33,893 nucleotides of DNA from Pirellulales bacterium. GTDB taxonomy: Bacteria > Planctomycetota > Planctomycetia > Pirellulales > Thermoguttaceae. The position numbers and the translations under genes are program-made. Positions 23,922-32,811 of the stretch are shown here, in pieces. Numbering within the stretch: the first letter of the stretch is position 1; each line of letters starts with the position of its first letter. The notes under the pieces are model-generated. The model was given only the letters and a program-made list of their open reading frames with translations. It did not search any database and was not told the origin of the DNA. The DNA lies in assembly GCA_016931075.1 (NCBI GenBank), contig JAFGFF010000234.1, positions 1 to 33,893 of the forward strand. The letters run 5' to 3'.

Positions 23922-25568
23922 TCAGTTCAACGGACCAATGCAAATGGCAGAAGACCTCTCCATTCTACACTCCCGACGAACAAGATGCAGCAGCCCCATT
24001 GCCCCGACCAGCAGGGCCAGGCTGGACGGTTCGGGCACGGAAGCGTCCGCGGCGGAACCGGTCCAATGGGCGGCCAGGATGGAGGCGTCCAGGTCGTCGA
24101 CGATGCCGTCGCCGTTGAAGTCGCCCGTCTCGGCGCCGGCGGCGGTCGTCTGGAGCCAATGTTCCGCCAGCACGGCGGCATCCGCCTCGTCCACCTGCCC
24201 ATCGGCCGTGGCGTCGCCCGGAATGGGAAGCGTCAACGTGTATTTGTAGGCGTCGTAGTCGAAGACATTGGGATAGACGTTCGGATTCGAACTGCTGCTG
24301 AGTGCACCGGCATCAGATACATAGACTTCGATTTGATTCGTTACCCGGTTCTCCGTCACGGAGAAATTGGAGTATCGGACGCTATCGAGCTGCTCGGCCG
24401 TCCGGTCGGCGATTACCGTCACGGTGTCCTTCTTGAGCGCGACAAGGTTCTCATCCACTTCCGCGATGACCAGAGGATGCCGCGGCAAGTTGCCGGACGG
24501 CGCGGTCGGCGAGATATTCCCGATCCAATACAGCTTGCCGTTGCTTTGGGCACGGAACAACTCCGACATGGACGATGGGGAATAGAACGACGTGCCGTCG
24601 TCGTACTTCAATTCCGCCACGGGGCTGAGCGTGAGGCCGCCGTCGTCCGAGACGCTGTACCACTTGCGGCCCGGCGTCGTCGACGTGTTCGAGCCGCGCC
24701 ATATATTGAGAATGCGCGGCGGGTCATTGGGCGTTCCGTTGGGCATCAACTCGGCCGAGACCGCTTCAAGCAGACCGCGAGAGGTCAATTGGGACGAGAC
24801 GACCACCCGGTCTCCGACAACCCAGTCATAGTCCCGCGCGACCGGATTCCAAGTGCCGACGAAGTTCAACGCCGCCAGCCGAGGGTTCGACGCGGTAGGG
24901 TCGGCGGGGTCCTCGGCATAGCCGGCCGCCATCACGACGGTGCCGGCGCTGGTGAGAGTGACGTTTTTCGGCCGCTGGCAGTTGTTTTTCGCGAGCCAAT
25001 TCGGATCCAGCGGATTGGACGGATCGAAGTCGGGTCCGTCTTCGTATTTGAGTTGCTTGGGCGGGGTCCATGTCTGGCCGTGATCGAACGACAACGAATA
25101 AAAGGTGAAACTGTGGTCGGTGGAGCCCTGATCGTCGATGAAGTAGGGGCGAATGAGTGCCCTGGAACTCGGGTCATACGCCATGATGGCGTTGGTGAAG
25201 CCTTCGGTCCATTCCGAGGTGCCTGGCGAGCCGGGCGGAATGAGCGGATCGAGCATCGTCACTTCGGACCACGTCTGTCCGTTGTTGCTGGACGTCCACT
25301 CCTGGACTCCGTTGCCGACATCGCTCTTTCTCTGGAACGCGAGCACCTTGATGCGTTGCTGCCCTGGACCGGCGTTGTATTGCTTCAAGCTAGCGCCGTT
25401 GCCATGCTCGGTGTGCTGGTAGATCATCTCCTTTTGCACGGCCACGATCGGTCTGTTTGTCAACCAGGGCGCGTCCGCCCGTGCGAAGGACAGATCGGCC
25501 TGCCAGACCAGAATAGTCAGTAGCGCAGCGCATAATGTGACAAGTGCGGAGTGTCGTTGCTGTTCCAT
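23922..25568 (-). CDS. Secreted BNR-repeat (sialidase-fold) protein with dockerin-like EF-hands and PEP-CTERM tail
   Basis: The 548-residue protein has a Sec signal peptide (1-31). Residues ~40-430 form a sialidase-like six-bladed propeller with Asp-box-type repeats (SSNNGQTWSEV, SFDHGQTWTPP, SDDGGLTLSP). Two dockerin/EF-hand-like calcium loops follow: GDATADGQVDEADAAVLAEHW and GDFNGDGIVDDLDASILAAHW. The end is VPEPSSLALLVGAMGLLHLVRR, a PEP-CTERM sorting signal recognised by exosortase. An unusual 15-residue extension (after VRR) trails beyond the signal, perhaps because an original stop was lost. Substrate and catalytic residues could not be assigned; such proteins often act on glycans in planctomycetes. 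The leader region carries shared element copy B. Confidence 0.85.
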   Translation of the reverse strand: MEQQRHSALVTLCAALLTILVWQADLSFARADAPWLTNRPIVAVQKEMIYQHTEHGNGASLKQYNAGPGQQRIKVLAFQRKSDVGNGVQEWTSSNNGQTWSEVTMLDPLIPPGSPGTSEWTEGFTNAIMAYDPSSRALIRPYFIDDQGSTDHSFTFYSLSFDHGQTWTPPKQLKYEDGPDFDPSNPLDPNWLAKNNCQRPKNVTLTSAGTVVMAAGYAEDPADPTASNPRLAALNFVGTWNPVARDYDWVVGDRVVVSSQLTSRGLLEAVSAELMPNGTPNDPPRILNIWRGSNTSTTPGRKWYSVSDDGGLTLSPVAELKYDDGTSFYSPSSMSELFRAQSNGKLYWIGNISPTAPSGNLPRHPLVIAEVDENLVALKKDTVTVIADRTAEQLDSVRYSNFSVTENRVTNQIEVYVSDAGALSSSSNPNVYPNVFDYDAYKYTLTLPIPGDATADGQVDEADAAVLAEHWLQTTAAGAETGDFNGDGIVDDLDASILAAHWTGSAADASVPEPSSLALLVGAMGLLHLVRRECRMERSSAICIGPLN

Positions 25569-25643
25569 CTTTCTGGCCTGCTCTTTCTAAGCGCTCTTAT
25601 TGATTCCTGCATAGTCAATGTTCGTGCTCGCCGCCGATGGGCC

Positions 25644-25692
25644 GCTTCGCAGCCTGATCGGCTCTCCCGGTTAGCGGGAAACGTTCATTGGC
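25644..25692. repeat. Shared element, copy B, upstream of the BNR gene
   Basis: The plus strand reads GCTTCGCAGCCTGATCGG, then CTCTCCCGG, then AGCGGGAAACG. On the transcribed (minus) strand GGCTGC, loop GAA, GCGGCC can form a 6-bp hairpin (one G-U pair). It aligns with copy A at 22171-22222. It lies about 76 bp upstream of the BNR start codon. Confidence 0.55.
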
Positions 25693-25751
25693 AATGCAGA
25701 CCTCAATAAGAGGAGACTCTTTGCTTAACTCAAGGCGGGTACGTTCGTCTC

Positions 25752-26198
25752 CTATCCACCGCTGGGCCGATAGGGAATCGTGGTGTTGGGGACCTCGATG
25801 TTCAACTCGCCGGGTGAGTCGGGTACGTCGATCGGCAGTTCGCAGGGCAGGAACAGCCGCGAGCCACGGGGGCGGTCCTCGGTCGGATTGAGCCCGTCGA
25901 ATCCGTTGATCGTGACGACGACGGGACCGCGCACGACGGGGCGGCCGTTGGCGCCGCGTGTGTCGTACTTGCCGTCGATGATGGCTGCCGTGCCCTGGGG
26001 ACCGGAGTTGCCTTTCTTCGGATCGGGGCTGAACACGACATAGCCAGCCGGGACGGGCTTGCCCTTCCACGTGACTTCGCCCCGCAGATCCACGCATCGC
26101 GAGTCGCCCCCCCAACAACCAGCCAGCGTCGCGGCCGCGATCGCCAAGGGGCATGCTGCCAGCACCCGGAATAGCCCGCGCGCACGTTGATGGGTCAT
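25752..26198 (-). CDS. Small lipoprotein paired with DUF1559 (carboxypeptidase-regulatory-like fold)
   Basis: The 148-residue protein has a lipoprotein signal with lipobox LAGC, Cys28. The mature part reads as a transthyretin/carboxypeptidase-regulatory-like beta sandwich: RGEVTWKGKPVPAGYVVFSPD, then GPQGTAAIIDGKYDTR and GPVVVTINGFDG, the arrangement seen in planctomycete lipoproteins that follow DUF1559 genes. It starts 17 nt after the stop of the DUF1559 gene on the same strand, so the two form an operon. Role unknown; probably attached to a membrane and acting with the pseudopilin-like partner. It corresponds to the plus-strand lipoprotein at 30509-30970, although sequence similarity is limited to the fold pattern. 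Confidence 0.9.
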   Translation of the reverse strand: MTHQRARGLFRVLAACPLAIAAATLAGCWGGDSRCVDLRGEVTWKGKPVPAGYVVFSPDPKKGNSGPQGTAAIIDGKYDTRGANGRPVVRGPVVVTINGFDGLNPTEDRPRGSRLFLPCELPIDVPDSPGELNIEVPNTTIPYRPSGG

Positions 26199-26215
26199 GA
26201 CGTCTCCAGTCCGGC

Positions 26216-27178
26216 CTACAGCGGTTCCGGGGTTGTTTCGCCCCCGCGGGCGCTTGAAAGCGCCTTGTAGAGGACCATGTCCATCGACTCTTGCAGGAAG
26301 ATCACCGCCCCGTCGGCCAGGGCGAACTGTGCTCCGTCAGGATGGTAACTGCCGAAAGCGAACTCGTTGTCGATGTCGCTGCCCCCGAATTCATCCCACC
26401 AGGGCGAGTTGATGGCCCAGCGGACGTTCTTCATCGCCGCTTGTGCCTTGGTTCCACTTCCATTATTCGAAAGGGGATCGTTCGTACCGGTGATCATCGC
26501 GCCGGCGGTCCATGAATTCCTGTCGCCGTTTTTCATCTCACCGAGCATCAGCGTCCTGGAGGTTCCATCGGTAATATCGCGGATCCGCGTCTCGGAGTTC
26601 ATTCCCAAGACGCCGTCCAGGGCATAACCGCCGTAGGGAAGCTGTGTGGTGAACGCGGACGTGTAGTCCTGGTCTGTCACGGGGTTGTAGCCCAAGGGTC
26701 CCGCGACGCCGAAGTAGTGAGAGCAGTACGCCTTTCGTCCGTCGGTCAAGTTGAACGAGCTTTTCGTTCCCACCTCGTCGGACGAGGGGCACAGGAACAG
26801 GCTGATGCGGTGGATGGCGAACAGGTTGGCCCGATGCGTTCCTTCATTGTTCGTTCCGCTGCGGCACTCCCCACGATCGAAAGTCCTGTAGGCCTTCATC
26901 TGATCGTAGATCGCCGATTGTTCGATATGAGGGAGGATGAAACATCGCCACGACAAGTTGTTGCACGACATGCCGCCCGGGGGAAAGCGTTTGTGGACGT
27001 CGTGGTAGCCCAGCAGTCCCAGGGAGAGCTGTCGCAGGTTGCTGCCGCACTGCATTCGCCTTGCGGCCTCGCGCGCGGCCTGGACGGCCGGCAGCAGCAG
27101 CGCGATCAGAACCCCGATGATGGCGATCACCACCAGGAGTTCGACCAGGGTAAAGCCGCGTGACGTTGGTCGCTTCAT
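26216..27178 (-). CDS. DUF1559 prepilin-like protein
   Basis: A 320-residue DUF1559 protein. The ATG at 27178 follows GGAGAAGG; a longer frame to 27250 adds only unlikely residues. It opens [19 protein letters not shown], the prepilin cleavage and helix region, continues [24 protein letters not shown], and has [20 protein letters not shown] and [19 protein letters not shown], the usual family blocks. The C-terminus ends [13 protein letters not shown]. It lies 75 bp downstream of the LamG gene and 17 bp upstream of the lipoprotein gene. Confidence 0.94.
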   Translation of the reverse strand: MKRPTSRGFTLVELLVVIAIIGVLIALLLPAVQAAREAARRMQCGSNLRQLSLGLLGYHDVHKRFPPGGMSCNNLSWRCFILPHIEQSAIYDQMKAYRTFDRGECRSGTNNEGTHRANLFAIHRISLFLCPSSDEVGTKSSFNLTDGRKAYCSHYFGVAGPLGYNPVTDQDYTSAFTTQLPYGGYALDGVLGMNSETRIRDITDGTSRTLMLGEMKNGDRNSWTAGAMITGTNDPLSNNGSGTKAQAAMKNVRWAINSPWWDEFGGSDIDNEFAFGSYHPDGAQFALADGAVIFLQESMDMVLYKALSSARGGETTPEPL

Positions 27179-27253
27179 CGCCTTCTCCAGAAATAAAGGC
27201 GAAGGGCGCGCCGAAGGGTTCGTCGGCGCGCCCTCCTTTGCGTTTGACACGCA

Positions 27254-28426
27254 CTAACGCCGCCGCCGGGCCCCCAGTACCAGCGGCACGGCAAACAAAA
27301 GCAAAAGGAACGTCGAGGGTTCCGGAACGAGGGTAACCCCCGAGCCGTCCGTGCCCAAGACGATGTAAGCGTCTCCACCGGCCACGGAGCCGCCGATCAT
27401 GCCGATCGTGGTCCCGCCGCCGACGTCGTCGCTGTAGTGCCAAGTCACGTTGCCGGCCATGGCGGAACCTTCCATTTGGTAAGCGTCGAGCACGTCGGCC
27501 AACTCTCCACCGAGTGAAGTGCCGCTTCCGTAGGTGACGCCGGCCAGGATCGACGCATCCAGGTCGTCGACGACGTAGTCGCCGTTGAAGTCGCCTTCCG
27601 CCCAAGTGAGCGTAGGATCGTTTCGGAGCCAATTGGCCGCCAATCGTCTGGCGTCGTCCCCGTCCACCACGCCGTTGCCCGTCGCATCGCCCGGAATGTG
27701 GGTCGGTCGCGGCGGGAACGTCGCGCCGTAAAAGAGGTCGAGGATTTCAGCATCCGTCAACGCCCGGGTCCAGACGGCGAAATCATCGAGGTTGCCGTCC
27801 ATGGGATAGGCGATGTTGTCATTGCCAAGGACCAATCGGTCGGTCGTGACGATATCCTCGCCCGAGGGAATGGTGTTGTAGTAACCCGAGTCGAAAGCCC
27901 AACCGTTGTCGAAACCCGACAGGCCGGACCCTTGTCCGTCAAGGTAGGCCTTGAAAACGCCGTTCTCGCGGTCGATGACCATGGCGACGTGGTGCCACTG
28001 GCCGTCAAAGGGAAGCGCTTTATAGAGCTTGATGCGGTTGTCGGAAGTGCCGTCGTAATTACCGCGGATCTGAATCGTGGGGTTGTAAGGATCGGATTGC
28101 GAGAGGTACAAGCTCCATCCCTCTTGGCCCGTGCCCGACGCCATTCCCTTGTGCGCCAGTGCCTCACCGGTCGTGCCGGCGTCGTTGAGCTTGCACCAGA
28201 GAGCGACCGTGTAGCTTTCGGTTCCCGGATTGAGGACGTCGCCGTACTTGACATATTCGGTGTGAGTGGAGGGAGTGCCGACCATTTGAAGCACATCGCC
28301 ACGTATCAGATCGGTGGCCTGGACCGCGCCGTTGACAATCGTCCCGGGGTGGCCGTCATAATCGTCGATCAACGTGGCGACCGCTTCCGCCTGATCCCGG
28401 TTGGTCTCGAAGTTGTGGATCATCAC
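27254..28426 (-). CDS. LamG-domain PEP-CTERM protein lacking its signal peptide (5' truncated)
   Basis: The open frame codes 390 residues from a GTG (28426) or ATG (28423). It has a concanavalin/LamG domain from the very first residues (MIHNFETN..., DDYDGHPGTIVNGAV, SYTVALWCKLND, DGQWHHVAMVIDRENGVFKAYLDGQ, NLDDFAVWTRALTDAEILDLF), then dockerin-like loops (GDATGNGVVDGDDA, GDFNGDYVVDDLDAS), and ends VPEPSTFLLLLFAVPLVLGARRRR, a PEP-CTERM signal. Exosortase substrates need a Sec signal peptide, and none is present. No ribosome site is seen. The frame continues open upstream through the sigma fragment but codes nothing signal-like, so the real 5' end has probably been lost and the protein may not be exported. 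See the sigma fragment. Confidence 0.72.
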   Translation of the reverse strand: MMIHNFETNRDQAEAVATLIDDYDGHPGTIVNGAVQATDLIRGDVLQMVGTPSTHTEYVKYGDVLNPGTESYTVALWCKLNDAGTTGEALAHKGMASGTGQEGWSLYLSQSDPYNPTIQIRGNYDGTSDNRIKLYKALPFDGQWHHVAMVIDRENGVFKAYLDGQGSGLSGFDNGWAFDSGYYNTIPSGEDIVTTDRLVLGNDNIAYPMDGNLDDFAVWTRALTDAEILDLFYGATFPPRPTHIPGDATGNGVVDGDDARRLAANWLRNDPTLTWAEGDFNGDYVVDDLDASILAGVTYGSGTSLGGELADVLDAYQMEGSAMAGNVTWHYSDDVGGGTTIGMIGGSVAGGDAYIVLGTDGSGVTLVPEPSTFLLLLFAVPLVLGARRRR

Positions 28427-28688
28427 CGGCGTGATACCGACCGTCGTGATGGTGCTGGAGTCTCTGGAAATTCCGAACCTTATACAGCGCGACTTGTCGT
28501 GCCCACGCTTGAAAACTGGTGCCCGGAGTGAATTGGTCGAATTTCTCCCACAGAGTCATTCCGACTTCCTGGTAAATCTCGTCGGCATCCGCATAGTTGG
28601 ACGTCAACGCCAGGACGTACCCGTAGATACGCTGGCCGTAGGACGTCCAGAGCCGAACGAACTCGGTTGTGGGCGGGGTGGAGGGCAT
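28356..28688 (-). pseudogene. N-terminal fragment of an ECF sigma factor (region 2 only)
   Basis: Residues 1 to about 76 read like ECF sigma region 2: FVRLWTSYGQRIYGYVLALTSNYADADEIYQEVGMTLW, EKFDQF, GTSFQAWARQVALYKVRNFQR, typical of the Rhodopirellula/Verrucomicrobium family (TIGR02989). A full protein would be about 170-190 residues with a region-4 helix-turn-helix. Here, after KVRNFQR (about 28460), the frame runs out of phase into the start of the LamG gene and stops at 28356, giving a 110-residue chimera without region 4. The most economical reading is a deletion fusing a sigma gene to the inside of a LamG gene, as sigma and LamG/FecR genes are often neighbours in planctomycetes. Confidence 0.7.
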
Positions 28689-29550
28689 ACTTCTGAGAAT
28701 GTTTCCCTGCCGGAAGTAATGTCAAACGACGCGATTCAAAGCCCGAAGAGTCTAATGTCTCATCCGGTCCATTTTCTACATTCAGCAAAAAACACCGGTT
28801 GGGGACGTTCTTTCGATTCCCTTTTTGCTACGATATCCCCTCACGAGAAGGGGGTAAGGAATGAAGACCATGCAGCCCTGAGGGCATCCACCAGGATCTG
28901 ATCCGAACAGATCCCGTCGAAGAAACGTGGATCGATATTTTCAAGCCTGGCCCAGAATTCGATCGTCCCCAAATTCAGCTCCACACCGAGGCTTAACTCT
29001 CAAGGCTTGGTGAGAATCGCATGGATAGAGGCTCCTCATCACCGCTCGTTTGTGAAAGTGACACGTCAGGCTGAAAGGGGAGATATCCAGAGAGATAGGA
29101 AAAGCGAGCCCCTCCAAGTATTTGTATGATGCCACCCGAATGTAGCATTTTCCTCGGCCTGGTACCCACAAAGGGGCACTATGGTTTGGAAGCGGTCTTG
29201 CGATCAGATCTTTCGGCTGTGCGGTGAAAAGACACATCCAGCTTATTGACAAGGGATTCCCGTCCCATTATCTTATCACATAAGTACTAGGATATAGGTT
29301 ATGGGTATTCGCTGCTCTCGTTGTTCGTTGTGGGTGGGGTGAGCCGAATAGGCGCCGGGGAGGCGGCAGGGCCGGAATCCGAGAAGAAGGGAATGCTGTT
29401 TCTGATCATGGGGCAGCGGCAACGTCGAAAGGGGCTCGTCTGGTTGTTGGTGGTCACTTCTTTCCATGGTGGAAGAAGTGGCTGCGATAAATGCGACAAA
29501 CTCCTTTTTTATTGGCGGTGATGCGGTACTCGGCTGTCTAGGAGAAGACC
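28689..29550. other. Long intergenic region between divergent units
   Basis: About 860 bp between the sigma fragment (leftward) and the DUF1559 gene (rightward). A GGATCTG/CAGATCC inverted repeat with 7-nt loop is at 28894-28914 and a strong promoter is at 29246-29274. Frames such as 28941-29252 (minus) show no recognised domain. Nothing else stood out. Confidence 0.45.
29246..29274 (+). promoter_or_regulatory. Sigma-70-like promoter upstream of the DUF1559/lipoprotein/GH127 unit
   Basis: A perfect TTGACA (29246-29251), 17-bp spacer, then TATCTT (29269-29274), in an AT-rich stretch. It points towards the DUF1559 gene, 277 bp downstream, which would leave a long leader. It is the closest match to consensus seen in the window. 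Confidence 0.5.
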
Positions 29551-30534
29551 ATGACTAGATACCGGAAAGCGTTCACTCTGGTCGAGCTTCTTGTAGTCAT
29601 TGCGATCATCGGCATTTTGATCGCTTTATTGTTGCCCGCGGTCCAAGCCGCCCGGGAGGCTGCGCGACGCATCAAGTGCAGCAACAACCTCAAGCAACTA
29701 GGAGTTGCCATCGCCAACTACGAGAGCGCGATGGGCGTGTTGCCGCCCGGCGCCTTGTGGCAAGAGCCCTCGACGCCCGCCACATACACGTCCGGCAAGT
29801 ATATTCGGAAAGGATCGATCTTCGTCCACCTTTTGGCGTACCTGGAGCAGCAGAGCATTCATGACATGATCGATTTTAACCAACCGATTGATAAATCGGT
29901 GAATGCCTCGGGCAAGTTCATCGGCGCCGAAGTCATACCAGGACTTGTCTGTCCCAGCGATGACCATCCTCCGACGATTGTCACCCAGGGGCACGCGACG
30001 TCGGTGGATACGCAGGAGGTGGCTTTGCATAACTATTCGGCATCGCGAGGGCCGTGCGCGTTGTGCAACGACAACTGCCCTCATCCTTTCGGCACGTTTG
30101 CCATGGCCGACTACGCGCATTGCGAATCGACCGATTTTGTCGGCCCGTTCACCCGCCGGTGCATCTGCACGAAAATATCGTTCATCACCGACGGTCTCTC
30201 GAACACGCTATTTATCGGTGAGATACGTCCCCTTTGTTCGTGGCACTGCGACAACGGCTGGGCAACGTCGAACAACGGTTCCGGGTATACCTCCACGATC
30301 ATCCCGATCAATTACGACACCTGCAGCACGACGTCCAGCGACGTGTGTCACAACGTGACGCTCAGCGGAAAATACAACTGGAGCACGGGGGATGGATTCA
30401 AGTCGGCCCATCCGGGCGGCGCGCAATTCGTCTTTGGCGACGGATCGGTCCACATGCTCATGGAGGACATCGACCATCAACTCTATCAATTTCTGGGAGC
30501 GATTGCCGATGGGCAGGCGGTTGATTTCAAATAG
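29551..30534 (+). CDS. DUF1559 prepilin-like protein
   Basis: The 327-residue protein begins [21 protein letters not shown] with the prepilin cleavage/helix motif, then [47 protein letters not shown] and [19 protein letters not shown], the full DUF1559 set. The mid-region has unusual Cys pairs ([18 protein letters not shown]). AGGAG precedes the ATG. Its last 26 nt overlap the next lipoprotein gene, so the two are translationally coupled. It is one of three DUF1559 copies in the window. Confidence 0.95.
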   Translation: MTRYRKAFTLVELLVVIAIIGILIALLLPAVQAAREAARRIKCSNNLKQLGVAIANYESAMGVLPPGALWQEPSTPATYTSGKYIRKGSIFVHLLAYLEQQSIHDMIDFNQPIDKSVNASGKFIGAEVIPGLVCPSDDHPPTIVTQGHATSVDTQEVALHNYSASRGPCALCNDNCPHPFGTFAMADYAHCESTDFVGPFTRRCICTKISFITDGLSNTLFIGEIRPLCSWHCDNGWATSNNGSGYTSTIIPINYDTCSTTSSDVCHNVTLSGKYNWSTGDGFKSAHPGGAQFVFGDGSVHMLMEDIDHQLYQFLGAIADGQAVDFK

Positions 30535-30970
30535 TCGCCGATGGCGAGGCGATCGCTTCCTCGCCGGGTGCCTTGGCCTGGTTGCCTTGTGTGTCGCGGG
30601 GTGTGGCAAGGGAGGTCCAGCCACGGCCAAGGTGACCGGTCGGGTCATGCTCGACGGCAAGCCCGTCGAGGGAGCGGCGGTGGGCTTCATGCCCGAGCAG
30701 GGCGGGCCCGTGGCCAGCGGAAGTACCGATGCGGAAGGATATTTTCAATTGAGCACCATGAATCAACCTGGCGCGCTCGTAGGGAAGCATCAAGTTACGG
30801 TGATAAAAACCGAACACTCGGGGATCAACCCGGACGGAACCATCGCGCCCGGCGGCGTCAAGACGAAATGGCTGATCCCTAAAAAATACGGCAACGCCGC
30901 TACGTCCCAATTGACGGCCGTTGTGGAGCCTGGCGGGCTTGATCGCGTGTTCGAATTGTCCTCGAAGTAA
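30509..30970 (+). CDS. Small lipoprotein paired with DUF1559
   Basis: The 153-residue product (ATG at 30509 behind GGGAG, overlapping the DUF1559 gene by 26 nt) has a lipobox VAGC with Cys32. The mature domain has [22 protein letters not shown], then [13 protein letters not shown] and [11 protein letters not shown], a carboxypeptidase-regulatory/transthyretin-like beta sandwich common to this planctomycete lipoprotein family. The pairing repeats that at 25752-27178. A longer frame from 30392 is antisense-like and not used. Function unknown; likely membrane-bound and working with the upstream protein. Confidence 0.9.
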   Translation: MGRRLISNSRRWRGDRFLAGCLGLVALCVAGCGKGGPATAKVTGRVMLDGKPVEGAAVGFMPEQGGPVASGSTDAEGYFQLSTMNQPGALVGKHQVTVIKTEHSGINPDGTIAPGGVKTKWLIPKKYGNAATSQLTAVVEPGGLDRVFELSSK

Positions 30971-30985
30971 AGCAGGCTGATAAGA

Positions 30986-32806
30986 ATGATGAACTTGAAT
31001 CGACTCCTGAGAATGCTGCTGACGGTTGGGTGCGTGATGGCGGGCATGATATTTCTCCAACGACCGGCGTCGGCCGGAGACCATCTGTCGCCGATTGAAC
31101 CGTCCAAGGTCAAGGTGGGTGGCGAGATCGGCCGGCGCATCGACATCACCATCAACAAAAACCTCTTGGACATCGACGTCGATAAGGCTTTTCTCGATCG
31201 ATTTAGACAGAAGAAAGCCGTCGCCAAATCAAGCCACCCGGAACGATACGTCGGGCTCGGCAAGCTGATTGACGCCACGGTGAGCTTCGCCGCGTACAGC
31301 AAGGATCCTCGGGTCGTCAAGTTGAAGGACCATTTAATCAGCGCATTGATCAAGACACAGCTTCCTGACGGCTACATGGGCATCTTCCAGCCGGAACATC
31401 GCGTGTTCGCCTATTGGGACCTGCACGAAATGGTCTATTTGATCCACGGGCTGGTCGCCGATTACGAACACTTCGGCAACAAGGCGTCGCTCGAATCGGC
31501 CCGAAGGTTGGGCGACTACATCATCGAGCGCCGCGCGGCCACCGGCAAGCCACGGCTCGTCGGGAAGCTGAACACCGAGCGAGCTTTCATCAAGTTGTAT
31601 CAGGCGACCAGAGAGAAGAAGTACCTCGATTACGCCGTGGACGGGATGGATCTGCGGAACTGGCGCCAGCCGATCCGGGGCCATGTGTACACGTTCCTCA
31701 ACGTCTGTATGGCCCAACTCGATCTGTACAACATCGCGCCGGATGAAAAGCTGCTCCGACAGAGCAAGAAAGTCATGAATTATCTGACGGCTCATGACGG
31801 CCTGCTGGTCGACGGCGCGTGCACGCACGGCGAGGGGTTTGACAACCATCAGAAGACCGCCGGCAACCTAAGTGAAACCTGCGCGACCGCCTATCTGATT
31901 CGGCTGCTCCATACGATGCTGTGTATCGAAGGCAAGTCGACGTACGGCGACGTCATGGAGCGGGTGATCTACAACGCGCTGTTCTCCGCGCAGTTGCCCG
32001 ACGGACGCCGGCTGCGCTATTTCACGCCGCTCGAAGGCAAGCGGCCCGTTTACCAATGGGACACCTACTGCTGCCCCAACAACTTCCGGCGAATCATTGC
32101 CGAGTTGCCGCAGATGATCTACTACCGTTCGTCCGACGGCGGTCTGACCGTAAACCTCTACACGGCATCGTCGGCCGATGTCGCACTCGACGAGGAATTG
32201 ACGCTGAAGGTGCGGCAAGAGACGGACTACCCCAACTCAGGCAAGGTCACGATTCGCCTTGACCCGTCGCGTCCGTCCGAGTTTCCCTTGCGACTTCGTA
32301 TTCCAGCTTGGTGCAAGAAGGCATCGGTGGCTGTCAATGGCAAACCGCTCGACCGGCCGGTCCAACGAGGCACGTTTTATACGATCAAGCGGCAGTGGAA
32401 GCCGGGCGATCGCGTGCAGCTCGACATGCCGATGACATGGCGACTGGTCCGCGGCCGAAAGCTCCAGAAGGGACGCGTGGCCGTTATGCGAGGGCCGATG
32501 CTCTATTGTTTGGATCCGAAGCAGCTTGCGGGAAACGGGGCGAGCGTTGCCAAGGAAATGAAAGAACTCCGGCTCGACCCACGAACCTTGGGCAACCCGG
32601 TCCACGACACGACGGTCCGGCCCGACGGTCTGGCGTGTCCGGTACGGGCGTGGAGTCCCGGAAGATCCGCGACCGAGTCTCCCGACATGAAGCTGTTGTT
32701 AACCGAGTTCGCCGATCCGGGCGGGGAGGCGACCTATTTTCTCGTGCCCGACGCCACGAGCGCGGTCGAAGATGAGTTGATTCACGGCGAATCTCCAGAC
32801 CGTTAG
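30986..32806 (+). CDS. GH127-family glycoside hydrolase (beta-L-arabinofuranosidase type)
   Basis: The 606-residue protein has a signal peptide (1-30, ASA-GD) and an (alpha/alpha)6 barrel with trailing beta domains of the GH127/DUF1680 type. The family's zinc-thiolate active site is visible: E297 and C299 in GNLSETCATA, and C362-C363 in TYCCPNNFRR. YVGLGKLID, QLPDGYMGIFQPE and YWDLHEMVYLIHGLV are further family blocks. Such enzymes release L-arabinofuranose from plant or algal glycans by a cysteine-nucleophile mechanism, so the catalytic set here looks intact. It begins 15 nt after the lipoprotein stop and may be part of the same transcript. The short hairpin across the stop codon is weak. 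Confidence 0.92.
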   Translation: MMNLNRLLRMLLTVGCVMAGMIFLQRPASAGDHLSPIEPSKVKVGGEIGRRIDITINKNLLDIDVDKAFLDRFRQKKAVAKSSHPERYVGLGKLIDATVSFAAYSKDPRVVKLKDHLISALIKTQLPDGYMGIFQPEHRVFAYWDLHEMVYLIHGLVADYEHFGNKASLESARRLGDYIIERRAATGKPRLVGKLNTERAFIKLYQATREKKYLDYAVDGMDLRNWRQPIRGHVYTFLNVCMAQLDLYNIAPDEKLLRQSKKVMNYLTAHDGLLVDGACTHGEGFDNHQKTAGNLSETCATAYLIRLLHTMLCIEGKSTYGDVMERVIYNALFSAQLPDGRRLRYFTPLEGKRPVYQWDTYCCPNNFRRIIAELPQMIYYRSSDGGLTVNLYTASSADVALDEELTLKVRQETDYPNSGKVTIRLDPSRPSEFPLRLRIPAWCKKASVAVNGKPLDRPVQRGTFYTIKRQWKPGDRVQLDMPMTWRLVRGRKLQKGRVAVMRGPMLYCLDPKQLAGNGASVAKEMKELRLDPRTLGNPVHDTTVRPDGLACPVRAWSPGRSATESPDMKLLLTEFADPGGEATYFLVPDATSAVEDELIHGESPDR

Positions 32807-32811
32807 TCTGG
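32795..32811 (+). terminator. Possible weak terminator hairpin spanning the GH127 stop
   Basis: CCAGAC (32795-32800), loop CGTTA, GTCTGG (32806-32811), overlapping the TAG stop codon. The stem is only 6 bp and no T-run follows, so this is a low-confidence call. Confidence 0.2.

Noticed and set aside
23262-25523. 753-residue plus-strand open frame
   Set aside because: Antisense to GH28-like and BNR genes; crosses the boundary between them, with no recognisable domain.
28941-29252. 103-residue minus-strand frame as a gene
   Set aside because: No Shine-Dalgarno, no domain, and it overlaps the promoter region of the DUF1559 unit.
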